Source: Candidatus Scalindua sp.
GTDB lineage: Bacteria > Planctomycetota > Brocadiia > Brocadiales > Scalinduaceae
NCBI GenBank assembly: GCA_030748215.1
Contig: JASMMK010000012.1
Location: forward strand, 62,001-126,000
Direction: 5' to 3'
Length of the DNA: 64,000 nt
Shown: positions 17,623 through 28,434 of the stretch, in pieces
Layout of the letters: every line of letters starts with the position of its first letter
How positions within the stretch are numbered: the first letter of the stretch is position 1
Notes under the pieces: generated by a model
The model's input: only the letters and a program-made list of their open reading frames with translations
Database searches by the model: none
What the model was told of the DNA's origin: nothing
Translations under genes and position numbers: made by a program

Positions 17623-18312
17623 TCAAGCCTGTATATTCAACATACTTATTGCCAGATTAAACGGGTTCTTGTAATTCAGGATTAAGTCTTGTGGTGGAGT
17701 TGTATCTGTGGTCTCTTCTGCGTCTTCTGATTTGGTTACATCATATGACTCTTTTCTTTTTTCTATCTTTAGTTCCATGCGGACTTCACGTTCCATTTTT
17801 TCTGCTTCGGTAGAAACGGATCGGTCAAGTTTGACACTCTTGATTGCCTGAGCTTTACGGATGGATGCTTCCGGATTATTGAGTATAGGACGTGCGTCTA
17901 TCGTGATATGGCCTTCAACGGCATATTTCTTTCCGTCAGGTCCTGTTTCGTATTCATAGGAGATAACTCCTCTGGCATAATTTCCTGCAATTGCCCGGTG
18001 AGCCAATTCACGACGTTTGACTTCCCCGTTAATTCTTCTCATTTTTTCTACTTCTTTTTGCTCTTCATGGGAAAGTTTCTGATTATTGGTGGATGTTTCT
18101 GTATGGCTGTCTGACTTTATTATCCGAGCTTTCTCTTTATTTTCATATTTTCTTCTTGCAGCATGGGAAAGTTCTATTATGTCAGATTTCTGATCAGATA
18201 ATGAGGAAGATTTGGGCAATGAATACGTAGAACCGCTATTCGCATCTTTTTCCGTTCGGGAAAAAACCGTACCATGAACATTCGGTTCAATTGTAGTAAT
18301 TGCCGTAAACAT
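17623..18312 (-). CDS. SprA-related putative metalloprotease-family protein, possibly inactive
   Basis: The start at 18312 is chosen because AAGGAG lies 6 bases upstream; a frame-extending ATG at 18336 has no such site. The protein has 229 residues. The N-terminus is low complexity, then a charged helical region leads to GEVKRRELAHRAIAGNYARG and YEYETGPDGKKYAVEGHITID, the hallmark block of the SprA-related family annotated as putative metalloprotease. In that family I recall an HExxH-like motif at this place; here the first His reads Arg (RELAH), so zinc chemistry may be lost. The C-terminus is basic and helical. Single gene, minus strand. Confidence 0.65.
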   Translation of the reverse strand: MFTAITTIEPNVHGTVFSRTEKDANSGSTYSLPKSSSLSDQKSDIIELSHAARRKYENKEKARIIKSDSHTETSTNNQKLSHEEQKEVEKMRRINGEVKRRELAHRAIAGNYARGVISYEYETGPDGKKYAVEGHITIDARPILNNPEASIRKAQAIKSVKLDRSVSTEAEKMEREVRMELKIEKRKESYDVTKSEDAEETTDTTPPQDLILNYKNPFNLAISMLNIQA

Positions 18313-18336
18313 TTTAGTCTCCTTAATGTCATACAT

Positions 18337-18657
18337 GTAGTATCGGCAGAATTCATATTTTCTTTAACATTATTTAAATCAATAACCTTATATATCAATA
18401 GTTTATGCGATATAGTGTGTGGCCTTACATAGTATAAAAATGATGTACGAAAAAATATTAATTATAAATAATAATTTGTTCTGAGCATTCTATAATCAGG
18501 GTCATAACTTTAACTAATGTGGTTGATATACTGCAAAAAGATACTGATTTTTTTCTTAATTTTTAGTTTATTATTGACATTAAAAACCTTTATTGATATA
18601 TTTAACCTCTTTGCAAATTTTCAGAATTTTTAGAGATATCAGGAAGAGTTTTGTAAT
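18337..18657. other. AT-rich divergent intergenic region
   Basis: These 321 bases separate the SprA-like gene (minus) from hemL (plus). No gene is visible. The region is very AT-rich and holds a near-consensus promoter for hemL at 18574-18602. Confidence 0.5.
18574..18602 (+). promoter_or_regulatory. Sigma-70-type promoter for hemL and the atp operon
   Basis: TTGACA (18574-18579), a 17-base spacer, then TATATT (18597-18602), 55 bases before the hemL start codon. No other promoter-like pair stands out between here and atpC, and hemL and atpZ are only 16 bp apart, so this promoter may drive the whole 9 kb unit. Confidence 0.65.
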
Positions 18658-19950
18658 ATGTTAGTTGTAGACAAGTCAAGAAGCGCGTTCAGCAAGGCCC
18701 TGGAAAGCATTCCCGGCAGTGTGAACAGCCCGGTCAGGGCGTTTGGAGCAGTAGGAGGCGATCCTCTTTTTATAGAATCAGGTCACGGTTGTTATCTCAA
18801 CGACATTGATGGCAATAAATATATAGATTATGTTCTTTCCTGGGGTCCGTTAATTCTAGGACACCTTGATAAATCCGTTGTAAAGGCCTTAAAGGAAATC
18901 CTGAAAAAAGGCACAAGCTTCGGAGCTCCGACTGAATTGGAGACACGTCTGGCCGAACTCATTAAAGAAGCGATGCCTTCAATCGAGAAGATTAGGATGG
19001 TCAACTCCGGTACCGAAGCTACGATGAGCGCTATACGGCTGGCAAGGGGCTATACCAAGAGAGATATTGTAATAAAATTTGACGGTTGTTATCACGGGCA
19101 TGTGGACGGGCTTCTTGTGCAGGCCGGTTCAGGGGCTACTACATTAGGAACTCCCACTAGTCCGGGCATTCCGGAAGATTATGTAAAAAATACACTAACT
19201 ATACCTTACAACGATCTTAAAGTTGTAAAAGAAGTATGTCGTGAAAAGGGTGAAAATATTGCGTGTATAATTATAGAAGCAGTTGCAGGAAATATGGGTG
19301 TCATTCCACCTAAAAAAGGATATTTAAAGGGTTTAAGAGAAATTTGCGATAAATATGGAATTGTTCTGATTTTCGATGAAGTGATGACGGGATTCAGGGT
19401 CGCTCATGGTGGTGTACAGGCTCTGCAGAAAGTAACTCCGGATTTAACCACTCTTGGTAAAGTAATCGGAGGCGGTTTGCCGGTAGGAGCCTACGGTGGC
19501 AAGGCGGAAATAATGGACTGTATTTCACCGCTCGGCCCGGTATATCAGGCAGGAACATTGTCCGGTAATCCGATGGCAATGGCTTCCGGTATTGCTACGC
19601 TGGAGAAATTAAAAAAGAGGGGTATTTACAAAAAGCTGGAAAGAAATGCGAAAAGGCTGGCTGAAGGCTTAAAGAGATCTGCTGAAGAGGCCGGTATCCC
19701 TACTTATCATACACGGGTTGGTTCAATGCTTTGCACATTTTTCAGCGAAGAAGAAGTAACAGACTATGAGTCTGCCAAGAGATGCGATACAGAACGATAT
19801 GCATCTTACTTCCACGGTATGTTGGAAAAAGGGGTATATTTTGCACCTTCTCAGTTTGAGGCTGCTTTTATTTCCTCAGTGCATAAAGAAGAGGATATTG
19901 ATGCTACAATTGCGGCCAGTTGCGAAGTGATGAAATCTTTAAAGAAATAA
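18658..19950 (+). CDS. hemL: Glutamate-1-semialdehyde 2,1-aminomutase
   Basis: Converts glutamate-1-semialdehyde to 5-aminolevulinate in C5-pathway tetrapyrrole synthesis. The 430-residue PLP enzyme shows [18 protein letters not shown] at the start, [17 protein letters not shown] (cofactor phosphate site), [14 protein letters not shown] and the PLP-lysine motif [17 protein letters not shown]. Length and motifs are typical. Haem supply suits an organism with many multihaem cytochromes. It leads the ATP synthase genes, with 16 bp to atpZ, and has a near-consensus promoter upstream. Confidence 0.96.
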   Translation: MLVVDKSRSAFSKALESIPGSVNSPVRAFGAVGGDPLFIESGHGCYLNDIDGNKYIDYVLSWGPLILGHLDKSVVKALKEILKKGTSFGAPTELETRLAELIKEAMPSIEKIRMVNSGTEATMSAIRLARGYTKRDIVIKFDGCYHGHVDGLLVQAGSGATTLGTPTSPGIPEDYVKNTLTIPYNDLKVVKEVCREKGENIACIIIEAVAGNMGVIPPKKGYLKGLREICDKYGIVLIFDEVMTGFRVAHGGVQALQKVTPDLTTLGKVIGGGLPVGAYGGKAEIMDCISPLGPVYQAGTLSGNPMAMASGIATLEKLKKRGIYKKLERNAKRLAEGLKRSAEEAGIPTYHTRVGSMLCTFFSEEEVTDYESAKRCDTERYASYFHGMLEKGVYFAPSQFEAAFISSVHKEEDIDATIAASCEVMKSLKK

Positions 19951-19966
19951 GCGGAGAATTCGCGTT

Positions 19967-20212
19967 TTGAATCTGGATGATTCAAGAAGTACATATCGTG
20001 CCCTGGGACTTACCAGTGGGATAGGGTTTGTAATGGCTGCCTGCCTTGCGGGTGGGTATTTTGGCGGTCGCTATCTGGATACAAAGTTTGGTACGGAGCC
20101 GTGGCTGCTGATTGCGTCTCTTCTGCTCTGTCTAACTGCCGGGGTTATTGAGATCTGTAATATGCTGAAGAAAGCGATGAAAGAGATGGAAAGAAAAGAT
20201 TTAGAGGATTGA
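19967..20212 (+). CDS. atpZ: AtpZ/AtpI-type ATP synthase accessory membrane protein
   Basis: An 81-residue membrane protein at the head of the atp genes. Two hydrophobic helices (GIGFVMAACLAGGYFGGRYLD and PWLLIASLLLCLTAGVIEI) flank the GGxYLDxKFGTEPW turn that characterises the AtpZ/F0F1-ATPase gene 1 family. These proteins are thought to help c-ring assembly or magnesium supply. The start is TTG, with GGAG at 19953-19956. It ends next to the start of atpI, with overlap if the latter's upstream TTG is used. Confidence 0.8.
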   Translation: MNLDDSRSTYRALGLTSGIGFVMAACLAGGYFGGRYLDTKFGTEPWLLIASLLLCLTAGVIEICNMLKKAMKEMERKDLED

Positions 20213-20214
20213 AG

Positions 20215-20790
20215 ATGGATTTGTATAATAATGCGCACAAGATGTTGACGGTTAAGAAGAATTTTGTAAAACAGGCCTTATACACCACGCTGTTTGTGTC
20301 GGTATTGATGATCCTGGTCTCCTTTCGTTATAAATCTTTTGATCTTACTCTGAGTCTGACAATCGGGATTGTCATCAGCTTCTGCACATCGCTTGCATTG
20401 TGGCAATTTATAAAATATATGTTCCGGGAACTTAATCCGGCAACTTTCGCTGCTGACGGGTCACGTTCAAAAAAAGGTTCTACAACAAAGTCCATGTTGT
20501 TTACTTTTATGGGTACCGGGAAGATACTGGTACTGGCCCTGGTTTTTTATCTTATCTTTGAATATATGCCAATTAACGCATTGGCCCTCTTTATAGGGGT
20601 TTCAATCGTACAGTTGGTTGTACTTTCAATGGTAGTAAGCATGGTTTTAGTGAACTTTCTCAACAAGGCTAAGGGTGATGGTGGCGAGTATTCAGAGCAC
20701 GATTCTTCCGGAAGCGATAACAATATTACTAATAAATCAGAATCTGTATCGAATATTCATTCTCATCAGATAGCTGAGAACGCTTTATAG
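20215..20790 (+). CDS. atpI: ATP synthase subunit I-like protein
   Basis: A 191-residue membrane protein with about four hydrophobic helices, at the usual position of AtpI before subunit a. The start ATG at 20215 fits the AGAGGA site at 20203-20208; an in-frame TTG at 20209 would lie too close. The C-terminal tail is Ser/Asn-rich and polar (SEHDSSGSDNN), longer than in typical AtpI. AtpI assists c-ring assembly. The family match rests on topology and position more than on strong sequence motifs. Confidence 0.7.
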   Translation: MDLYNNAHKMLTVKKNFVKQALYTTLFVSVLMILVSFRYKSFDLTLSLTIGIVISFCTSLALWQFIKYMFRELNPATFAADGSRSKKGSTTKSMLFTFMGTGKILVLALVFYLIFEYMPINALALFIGVSIVQLVVLSMVVSMVLVNFLNKAKGDGGEYSEHDSSGSDNNITNKSESVSNIHSHQIAENAL

Positions 20791-20816
20791 TTTATAACTT
20801 AAGAAGGAGTAGAGGT

Positions 20817-21578
20817 TTGACAGAAGAGACACATGGTAGTTCAAGTGGCGGGGTACCTGAGCTTCCCACGTTTTTTGATTTACTGCCTATAGACAAACAT
20901 GCTGAAATATTCGGGCTGACATTGCACCAGCTGCTTCCAATAGTTATGTCTATGTTGATTATTGGATTTCTTGGTCTGTTTTCAATGATGGCCACACGTG
21001 ATCTGAAGAAGGTGCCGGGCGGAGTGCAGTCTATTCTTGAAATCTTAGTAGAAGCTCTTGACGGTTTCGTCAAATCTATACTGGGAAGAATGTCTGACAA
21101 GTTCCTGCCTTTCATAGGTACGCTTTTCTTATATATCCTGATAATGAACCTTATAGGTCAGGTTCCGTTACTTCATTCTCCAACGACCAACTATAATACA
21201 ACACTGGCGCTTACCTTACTGGTATTTGTAGCCACACATTATTACGGACTTAAACATAACGGACCGGTTAAGTATGTTAAGCATATGATGGGAGAACCGC
21301 GATGGATGTCTCCAATGCTGTTTCCGCTACATATAATGTCGGAGTTCTTAACTCGTCCACTGTCTCTTTCAATGCGTCTTTACGGAAACTTGATGGGTGG
21401 GCACACTGTACTGTCGATCTTCATAGGGCTTTCTCCTTTACTACTGGGTTTTATTCCTATACCTATACATTTTCCGTTTGTTTTATTGGATTTACTTTTA
21501 GCATCACTCCAGGCCTTTATATTTGCGTTCTTGGCTAGCTTCTACATAGCAGGGTCAATTGGAGAGAAACATTTATAA
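20817..21578 (+). CDS. atpB: F1Fo ATP synthase subunit a
   Basis: The 253-residue stator channel subunit of the Fo sector. The diagnostic segment PLSLSMRLYGNLMGGHTVL contains the essential Arg that faces the c-ring. LIMNLIGQVPLLHSPTTNYNTTLALTL and a C-terminal LLLASLQAFIFAFLASFYI helix also match the family. The start is TTG with AAGGAG at 20804-20809, seven bases upstream. Confidence 0.95.
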   Translation: MTEETHGSSSGGVPELPTFFDLLPIDKHAEIFGLTLHQLLPIVMSMLIIGFLGLFSMMATRDLKKVPGGVQSILEILVEALDGFVKSILGRMSDKFLPFIGTLFLYILIMNLIGQVPLLHSPTTNYNTTLALTLLVFVATHYYGLKHNGPVKYVKHMMGEPRWMSPMLFPLHIMSEFLTRPLSLSMRLYGNLMGGHTVLSIFIGLSPLLLGFIPIPIHFPFVLLDLLLASLQAFIFAFLASFYIAGSIGEKHL

Positions 21579-21602
21579 TTTTTGAAGAAGGGGGTTTTTA
21601 GA

Positions 21603-21866
21603 ATGATTTATTTTGGATGTTTAGCGATTGGTATTGGTATGCTGGCTTTTGCGTCTCTTGGTTGTGGAATAGGCCAGGGAATTGCGGTTGCCGGAGCTTC
21701 ATCTGCTGTTGCAAGACAGCCTGAACTGTTTGGTAAAATTCAGATGCTTATGTTTATCGGTCTAGGATTCATCGAAGCGTTGGCAATCTATTCATTGGTT
21801 TTGTCCTTTATTTTAATGGGAAAACTGCCAGATACAGGAGCTGTTTTAAAAGTACTTGGGCACTAA
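21603..21866 (+). CDS. atpE: F1Fo ATP synthase subunit c
   Basis: An 87-residue proteolipid with two hydrophobic helices joined by the polar loop ARQPE. Helix 1 carries GCGIGQGIAVAGA; helix 2 carries the ion-binding carboxylate in GLGFIEALAIYSLV. The residues after the Glu (ALAIY) lack the Ser/Thr of sodium-specific rings, so proton use is likely. The start ATG at 21603 is preferred because a GGGGG-containing site lies about 8 bases upstream; an in-frame TTG at 21582 adds seven residues. Confidence 0.93.
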   Translation: MIYFGCLAIGIGMLAFASLGCGIGQGIAVAGASSAVARQPELFGKIQMLMFIGLGFIEALAIYSLVLSFILMGKLPDTGAVLKVLGH

Positions 21867-21976
21867 TATTGATTTAGACCTTTCGCTGTATGTTTGACGT
21901 ATTGAGTGAACATGCTTGTGTAAAGGTTTTTTAGAACTGGTGCATTAAGATAAAAGCAGTACATGGGAGAATAAAT

Positions 21977-22483
21977 GTGGGTAATTTACTAGACGCACTA
22001 GGCGTTGATTTCAAAATGGTCTTCATCCAGGCAATCGGTTTTTTGATTTTGCTTGTGATAATGAAGAAGTTTCTCTTCGGCAAGATTAAGGACGTAATAA
22101 AGTCCAGGGCCGATGAGATAAAAGATACGTACAAGAAGAGCGAAGATGATAGAGCTGAAGCTGCAAGGCTGAAAGAAGATTATCAGCAGAAAGCTGTAAA
22201 AGCTGATGAAGCAGCTGAAGCAAAAATACAGGCTGCTGTAGATAAGGCCAAGGACGTCAGTGACGAAATGCTGAAAGACGCTCAACAGGCTGTCGCAGAT
22301 GAAAAAGCCAGGGCCGCTCAGAACATCGACATGGAGAGGAAGAAAGCACTGGCAGAAGTCAGGAGTCAGGTTGTTGACCTGACAATTCTCTCTACTTCCA
22401 AATTGATTAAACAGTCGACAAAACGTGAAACAGCAGAAAAGCTGGTGGACGATGTCATTAAGGGAGTGGGGACACTGTCTTGA
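21977..22483 (+). CDS. atpF: F1Fo ATP synthase subunit b
   Basis: A 168-residue peripheral stalk subunit: one N-terminal membrane helix (FIQAIGFLILLVIMKKFLF) followed by a long charged helix rich in Lys, Glu and Ala (residues 40-140). The start is GTG with GGGAGA just upstream. Its stop overlaps the TTG start of atpH, a common coupling of these two stalk genes. Confidence 0.9.
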   Translation: MGNLLDALGVDFKMVFIQAIGFLILLVIMKKFLFGKIKDVIKSRADEIKDTYKKSEDDRAEAARLKEDYQQKAVKADEAAEAKIQAAVDKAKDVSDEMLKDAQQAVADEKARAAQNIDMERKKALAEVRSQVVDLTILSTSKLIKQSTKRETAEKLVDDVIKGVGTLS

Positions 22484-23031
22484 TACAACAGAGCTTAATA
22501 GAGGGTTATTCACTGGCGCTGTATGAAGTGGCCGTTAAACATGACGATACCGGTGATATAGAAAAAGATCTTGATGGTATTAAACAGCTGCTGAGTACAA
22601 ATAAAGAATTTCGTAGTATTCTGTACCATCCGGCAATTACAAAAGCCGAAAAGAAGGATATTGTTGGTAAGGTCGTTGCGTCTCAGTGTTCGAGTAAGTG
22701 GGTTAAAAACCTTCTCAGTGTTCTTATTGAAAAGCGAAGAGAAAGGATACTGGATTATCTACCGGACGTATATAAAGGCGTTGCAGGGAAAATAAGGGGT
22801 ATTGTGCCCGTAATAGTTCAAACGGCAATTCCGTTGACCGAAGACAGGCTTACCAAATTGACGAAAAAGCTGGAAAAATTGACGAAGAAAAAAGTCGACA
22901 TAGAGACAGAAATTAATAAAGATATCATTGGTGGAATGATAGTCAGAATAGAAAATAAAATAATAGATGGAAGTGTCACTAACCATCTGAAAAATCTAAA
23001 AAAGAGTTTGTTAAAGACAGCCTTTGCTTAA
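22480..23031 (+). CDS. atpH: F1Fo ATP synthase subunit delta
   Basis: A 183-residue OSCP/delta subunit that joins the peripheral stalk to the F1 head. Typical features are the helical N-terminal domain (YSLALYEVAVKHDD), an FRSILYHPAITKAEK segment and the C-terminal end DIIGGMIVRIENKIIDGSVTNHL. The TTG start overlaps the atpF stop codon by four bases. Confidence 0.92.
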   Translation: MIQQSLIEGYSLALYEVAVKHDDTGDIEKDLDGIKQLLSTNKEFRSILYHPAITKAEKKDIVGKVVASQCSSKWVKNLLSVLIEKRRERILDYLPDVYKGVAGKIRGIVPVIVQTAIPLTEDRLTKLTKKLEKLTKKKVDIETEINKDIIGGMIVRIENKIIDGSVTNHLKNLKKSLLKTAFA

Positions 23032-23063
23032 GGGCGTTTTCATTTTGTGGGGGTATATGAGGT

Positions 23064-24572
23064 ATGACTGTAAGACCAGATGAAGTTGCTTCGATAATAA
23101 AGCAGGAAATTGAGAAGTACGAAGACAAATTAAAGATGGAGAGCGTTGGAACCGTTCTCCAGGTAGGAGATGGTGTTGCCAGGGTTTATGGGTTGGATGA
23201 CTGTATGTCAAATGAACTGCTGGAATTTCCGGGTGGGACGTTTGGAATAGCCCTTAACCTGGAAGAAGACAATGTTGGATGCGTTTTGCTGGGGTCCGAT
23301 AAAGATATTAAAGAAGGTGATACCGTAAAGACAACAGGAAGGATTGTAGAGGTTCCTGTTGGAGAGGGAATGCTCGGAAGAGTTGTTAACGCACTCGGTC
23401 AGCCGGTAGATGGAAAGGGACCAATAGTTTCAGATCAAAATCGACCAGTCGAAGGTCCGGCGCCAAACGTTGTTGAGAGACAGCCGGTTGTACAGCCGTT
23501 ACAGACAGGTATAAAGGCTATCGACTCTATGATACCGATTGGCAGGGGCCAGAGAGAATTGATAATTGGTGACAGGCAGACCGGTAAGACAGCTATCCTT
23601 ATTGATACAATCCTTAACCAGAAGGATACAGGGGTCGTTAGTATATATGTAGCAATCGGGCAGAAACTTTCTACGGTTGCAGGTGTGATTAAAACACTCG
23701 AAGAAAAAGGTGCAATGGCAAATTCAACCGTTGTTGTCGCCTCTGCAAGTGACCCTGCACCTATGCAATATCTTGCTCCATATTCAGGTTGTGCAATGGG
23801 GGAATACTTTAGAGACAAAGGTGGGCATGCTGTTATTATGTATGACGATCTTTACAAGCATGCTGTTGCTTACAGACAGGTATCATTGCTGCTCAGAAGA
23901 CCTCCGGGTAGAGAAGCGTTCCCTGGAGACATATTTAATCTTCACTCCAGATTGTTGGAAAGAGCCGCTAAATTAAATGATGAACTTGGTGGCGGATCAC
24001 TGACCGCTCTACCGGTTGTGGAAACACAGGCCGGTGATTATGCGGCTTACATTCCTACTAACGTTATTTCGATTACAGACGGACAGATCTATCTTGAGAG
24101 TGATCTCTTTAATTCAGGTGTTCGTCCTGCTATCAGTGTTGGATTATCAGTTTCAAGAGTAGGTGGAAACGCACAGATTCCTGCAATGAAGAAGGTTGCC
24201 GGAGCACTGCGACTTAACCTGGCACAGCACAGAGAGCTGGCAGCATTTGCTCAGTTTGGTTCAGAACTGGATAAGTCAACACAGGATCAGTTGTCCAGAG
24301 GTGAAAGGCTGATTGAAATATTAAAACAGCCTCAATATACACCGGCGCCGGTCGAAGAACAGGTCATAATGATCTTTGCCGCTATTAACGGTCATCTGGA
24401 TGATGTACCAACTGAAAAAGTCAAAGATTTTGAGAGCAAGTTCCTACAGGAAATTAGAGACAAACATTCAGGAATTGCCATGGCGATAAAAGAGAAGAAG
24501 AAGATTGAAGAGGATACTGCCGGCAACCTGAACAGGGTACTCTCAGAATTTAAGACAGCATTTAACGCTTAA
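23064..24572 (+). CDS. atpA: F1Fo ATP synthase subunit alpha
   Basis: A 502-residue non-catalytic F1 subunit. Visible features are the Walker [35 protein letters not shown] before it, and the family signature [17 protein letters not shown]. The length is typical. It starts at ATG 32 bases after atpH. Confidence 0.97.
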   Translation: MTVRPDEVASIIKQEIEKYEDKLKMESVGTVLQVGDGVARVYGLDDCMSNELLEFPGGTFGIALNLEEDNVGCVLLGSDKDIKEGDTVKTTGRIVEVPVGEGMLGRVVNALGQPVDGKGPIVSDQNRPVEGPAPNVVERQPVVQPLQTGIKAIDSMIPIGRGQRELIIGDRQTGKTAILIDTILNQKDTGVVSIYVAIGQKLSTVAGVIKTLEEKGAMANSTVVVASASDPAPMQYLAPYSGCAMGEYFRDKGGHAVIMYDDLYKHAVAYRQVSLLLRRPPGREAFPGDIFNLHSRLLERAAKLNDELGGGSLTALPVVETQAGDYAAYIPTNVISITDGQIYLESDLFNSGVRPAISVGLSVSRVGGNAQIPAMKKVAGALRLNLAQHRELAAFAQFGSELDKSTQDQLSRGERLIEILKQPQYTPAPVEEQVIMIFAAINGHLDDVPTEKVKDFESKFLQEIRDKHSGIAMAIKEKKKIEEDTAGNLNRVLSEFKTAFNA

Positions 24573-24697
24573 GATAAACGACAGCTTTATGTCGAATATG
24601 GGAAGTGTTTTGCCGTTGGGAACGAGTTTTTCTATAGTTTTGTTTTTCCGTTATGCACGATTAGCAGCTGACGGGATAATCATATAAAGAAAGTGTT

Positions 24698-25597
24698 ATG
24701 GAAAGTACCAAAGATATAAAAAATAGAATCAAAAGTATTACAAACATTAAGCAGATTACGCGCGCAATGGAGATGGTTGCCGCTAACCGACTTAAGAAGG
24801 CGGAAGGCAGGGCACTGTCGTCACGTCCATACACTCAGAATATTACTTCGATCCTGAGTAATCTGACCGGGTCTACTCCTGAAAAGGCACATTTCGTTGA
24901 GCCGAAGGAGGATGTAAAGAAGATTATGGTCTTGTTGATTACTTCTGATAAGGGATTATGCGGTGCGTATAATACAAATGCCATACAGAATACGGTTAAG
25001 TTTCTAAAAGAGAACTCTGATAAGGAGGTAACCCTGAACTTAATGGGTAAGAAGGGAAATATATTCTTTCAGAACAGGCCATATACGATTGGGGAGTATT
25101 ATACCGAGACTGTAGAATCGATAGGGCTCTCTTCGCTAAAGGCGGGAGATCACAAGGTTTCTCAAATAGTCGCAAAGATGATTGAAGACTTTGAGGGTGG
25201 CAACTATGATGAAATCCATCTGTTTTACACGAAGTTCAAGACCGTAATGAAGTCTGATCCCGCTAATGTCAGGCTTTTACCTTTGGAAAATATTGACGCG
25301 GACGCCGGAGATGCTGAAGGTAAGAAGGCTCCGCAGGGAGACTGCATTTTAGAGCCGTCATCGGAAGCAATCTTTTCCAAGCTGCTGCCGAAATATCTTG
25401 AATGCCAGTTGCGCCAGGCAATATTTGAATCATTAACGGCAGAGTATGCGTCGCGAAGAATGGCGATGATTGCCGCATCGGAAAATGCGGAAGAGATAAT
25501 AGACGACCTCACGCAGGTATATAACAAGGCAAGGCAGGAGGCCATTACCAAGGAACTGCTGGAAGTTGTGTCCGGGGCAGAGGCAATGGCAGGCTGA
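24698..25597 (+). CDS. atpG: F1Fo ATP synthase subunit gamma
   Basis: A 299-residue central stalk subunit. It begins with the conserved RIKSITNIKQITRAMEMVAA helix, has TSDKGLCGAYNTN in the middle, and ends with RRMAMIAASENAEEII and a long helix KARQEAITKELLEVVSGAEA. The length is typical. The 125 bp before it hold no gene. Confidence 0.96.
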   Translation: MESTKDIKNRIKSITNIKQITRAMEMVAANRLKKAEGRALSSRPYTQNITSILSNLTGSTPEKAHFVEPKEDVKKIMVLLITSDKGLCGAYNTNAIQNTVKFLKENSDKEVTLNLMGKKGNIFFQNRPYTIGEYYTETVESIGLSSLKAGDHKVSQIVAKMIEDFEGGNYDEIHLFYTKFKTVMKSDPANVRLLPLENIDADAGDAEGKKAPQGDCILEPSSEAIFSKLLPKYLECQLRQAIFESLTAEYASRRMAMIAASENAEEIIDDLTQVYNKARQEAITKELLEVVSGAEAMAG

Positions 25598-25704
25598 TCG
25601 TTGGTAGGCCATTTCTTCATGCTTATGCGTTTAAATATAAGAAGTCGATTGATGGTGAAATCAAAATTGATTCTAAGTAATAACATAAAAATTAATGATA
25701 ATAG

Positions 25705-27132
<1,428 letters not shown>

Positions 27133-27214
27133 TAGATTTTCTGTCCTTCGGGCAGATAGCTTTCCACTATAATCAAATTAATTAAACACTCTGTTAACGA
27201 GGTTAATTTAAATA

Positions 27215-27481
27215 ATGGCAGAAAGTACTTATAATTTAGATGTAATCACTCCGGAGAAGGTAGTTTATAGTAAAGAAGTAACCGCTATCGTTGCCCATGG
27301 TACCAGTGGGCATCTGGGTGTTCTGGCTCATCATACGCCACTTGTAACATCACTTGAACCGGGTCCGTTTAAGATTACGGAGCCCGGTGAGAAAGTAACA
27401 ACAGTGACTCTGGGCGGAGGTTTTATGGAAGTCAGAGGGAATAAGGTCGTTGTACTGGCTGATTCTGTCGATGAACAGTAA
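27215..27481 (+). CDS. atpC: F1Fo ATP synthase subunit epsilon, short form
   Basis: Only 88 residues: the beta-sandwich domain (YNLDVITPEKVVYSKEV, HGTSGHLGVLAHHTPLVT, GGGFMEVRGNKVVVLADSV) is complete, then the protein stops at DEQ. The C-terminal two-helix domain that inhibits ATP hydrolysis in other bacteria is missing. No helical continuation is seen in any frame after the stop at 27479-27481, so this looks like a real short form rather than a frameshift. It is the last gene of the atp operon. Confidence 0.9.
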   Translation: MAESTYNLDVITPEKVVYSKEVTAIVAHGTSGHLGVLAHHTPLVTSLEPGPFKITEPGEKVTTVTLGGGFMEVRGNKVVVLADSVDEQ

Positions 27482-27501
27482 ATGCCATTTAGTTAAGCTG
27501 T

Positions 27502-27536
27502 AGCGGAAGGCTTTAGCCTTCCAAGGGTTTTCCGCT
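27502..27536. terminator. Nested hairpin between convergent atpC and tsaB
   Basis: A perfect inner hairpin GGAAGGCT-TT-AGCCTTCC (27505-27522) sits inside a second pairing, AGCGGAA (27502-27508) with TTCCGCT (27530-27536). It lies 20 bp after the atpC stop and overlaps the tsaB stop codon by two bases. It probably ends transcription from both sides, and its GGAAGGCTTTAGCCTTCC core resembles a dispersed repeat. Confidence 0.55.
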
Positions 27537-28221
27537 AACGACTCTCCTTCAACCGCTCTTCTGCTTCCGATTTTCTCAAGTATAACGGTGCCAGTGCATT
27601 AATTTCACAGCGTATACCCTGCTCATACCTTTCCATGCCTAACCTTGCAACGTCAGCCGCATCAGCAATACACAGCTTTTCATCTTCAACAATTGTGAGG
27701 TCCTTTTGTGTGAAGATCTCCCTATAGGGTGCAATTCCATCTCCGAAGATTAAGGTTGATTCCGGTAGGATGTCAATCAGGTTGTCAGGTGAAATAATCA
27801 GAAAATCTGTACTCTTCCTGCTTTCGTTACCGCTTCTCTCATAAATGCACGCATATACACTCTTCCTCTTCGCATCAAGAACAGGGCAGATAGTTTTTGC
27901 ACTATTATCCTTTACGTTATCTACTAATACGTCCAGTGTCGGAACATCAATGACAGGTTTTCCCAATCCATACGAAAGTGTTTTTGCACATGTAACACCT
28001 ACTCTAAGCCCCGTATAAGAGCCCGGTCCGGTGCTGACTGCGATCAGATCTATATCGCTCGCTTCCCATTTGATTTCGTTAAATAGCGATTCAAGAGAGG
28101 AGATAATCTCCTTGCCGTGGCTAAAGTTCTTGCCATACGATTTACTGGCGACGACTTTATTGCCATCACAGACCGCAATGTTCCCGATTAAACCTGATGT
28201 TTCAATGCCCAATACTTTCAT
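27535..28221 (-). CDS. tsaB: tRNA threonylcarbamoyladenosine biosynthesis protein TsaB
   Basis: Partner of TsaD in making the universal t6A modification of tRNAs that read ANN codons. The start at 28221 gives MKVLGIETSG, the usual beginning; a longer frame to 28302 adds 27 unlike residues. STGPGSYTGLRVGVTCAKTL is the hallmark glycine-rich segment of TsaB. The product is 228 residues long, typical for the family. It converges with the atp operon. Confidence 0.92.
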   Translation of the reverse strand: MKVLGIETSGLIGNIAVCDGNKVVASKSYGKNFSHGKEIISSLESLFNEIKWEASDIDLIAVSTGPGSYTGLRVGVTCAKTLSYGLGKPVIDVPTLDVLVDNVKDNSAKTICPVLDAKRKSVYACIYERSGNESRKSTDFLIISPDNLIDILPESTLIFGDGIAPYREIFTQKDLTIVEDEKLCIADAADVARLGMERYEQGIRCEINALAPLYLRKSEAEERLKESR

Positions 28222-28362
28222 ATTGAATGAGTATAAATATAACTTTTTTTTATGCAAGGTGAATGTCTTGCTCCCGGAAAAAATCTTGTATGAATTGAGC
28301 ACCTTATGCTCTAAGTTAAAGGGTAATTGAGATTTAGATGGCTTCTGGAATGTAGATAGAAC

Positions 28363-28391
28363 TTGACACGTATAACACCTTTGGATATATT
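28363..28391 (+). promoter_or_regulatory. Sigma-70-type promoter for argH
   Basis: TTGACA (28363-28368), a 17-base spacer, and TATATT (28386-28391), 43 bases before the argH ATG. The same hexamers and spacing occur in the hemL promoter at 18574-18602. Confidence 0.65.
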
Positions 28392-28434
28392 ACCTCAGGA
28401 TTTATTAAGATAAATTAATTGGAATTAAAGAACA

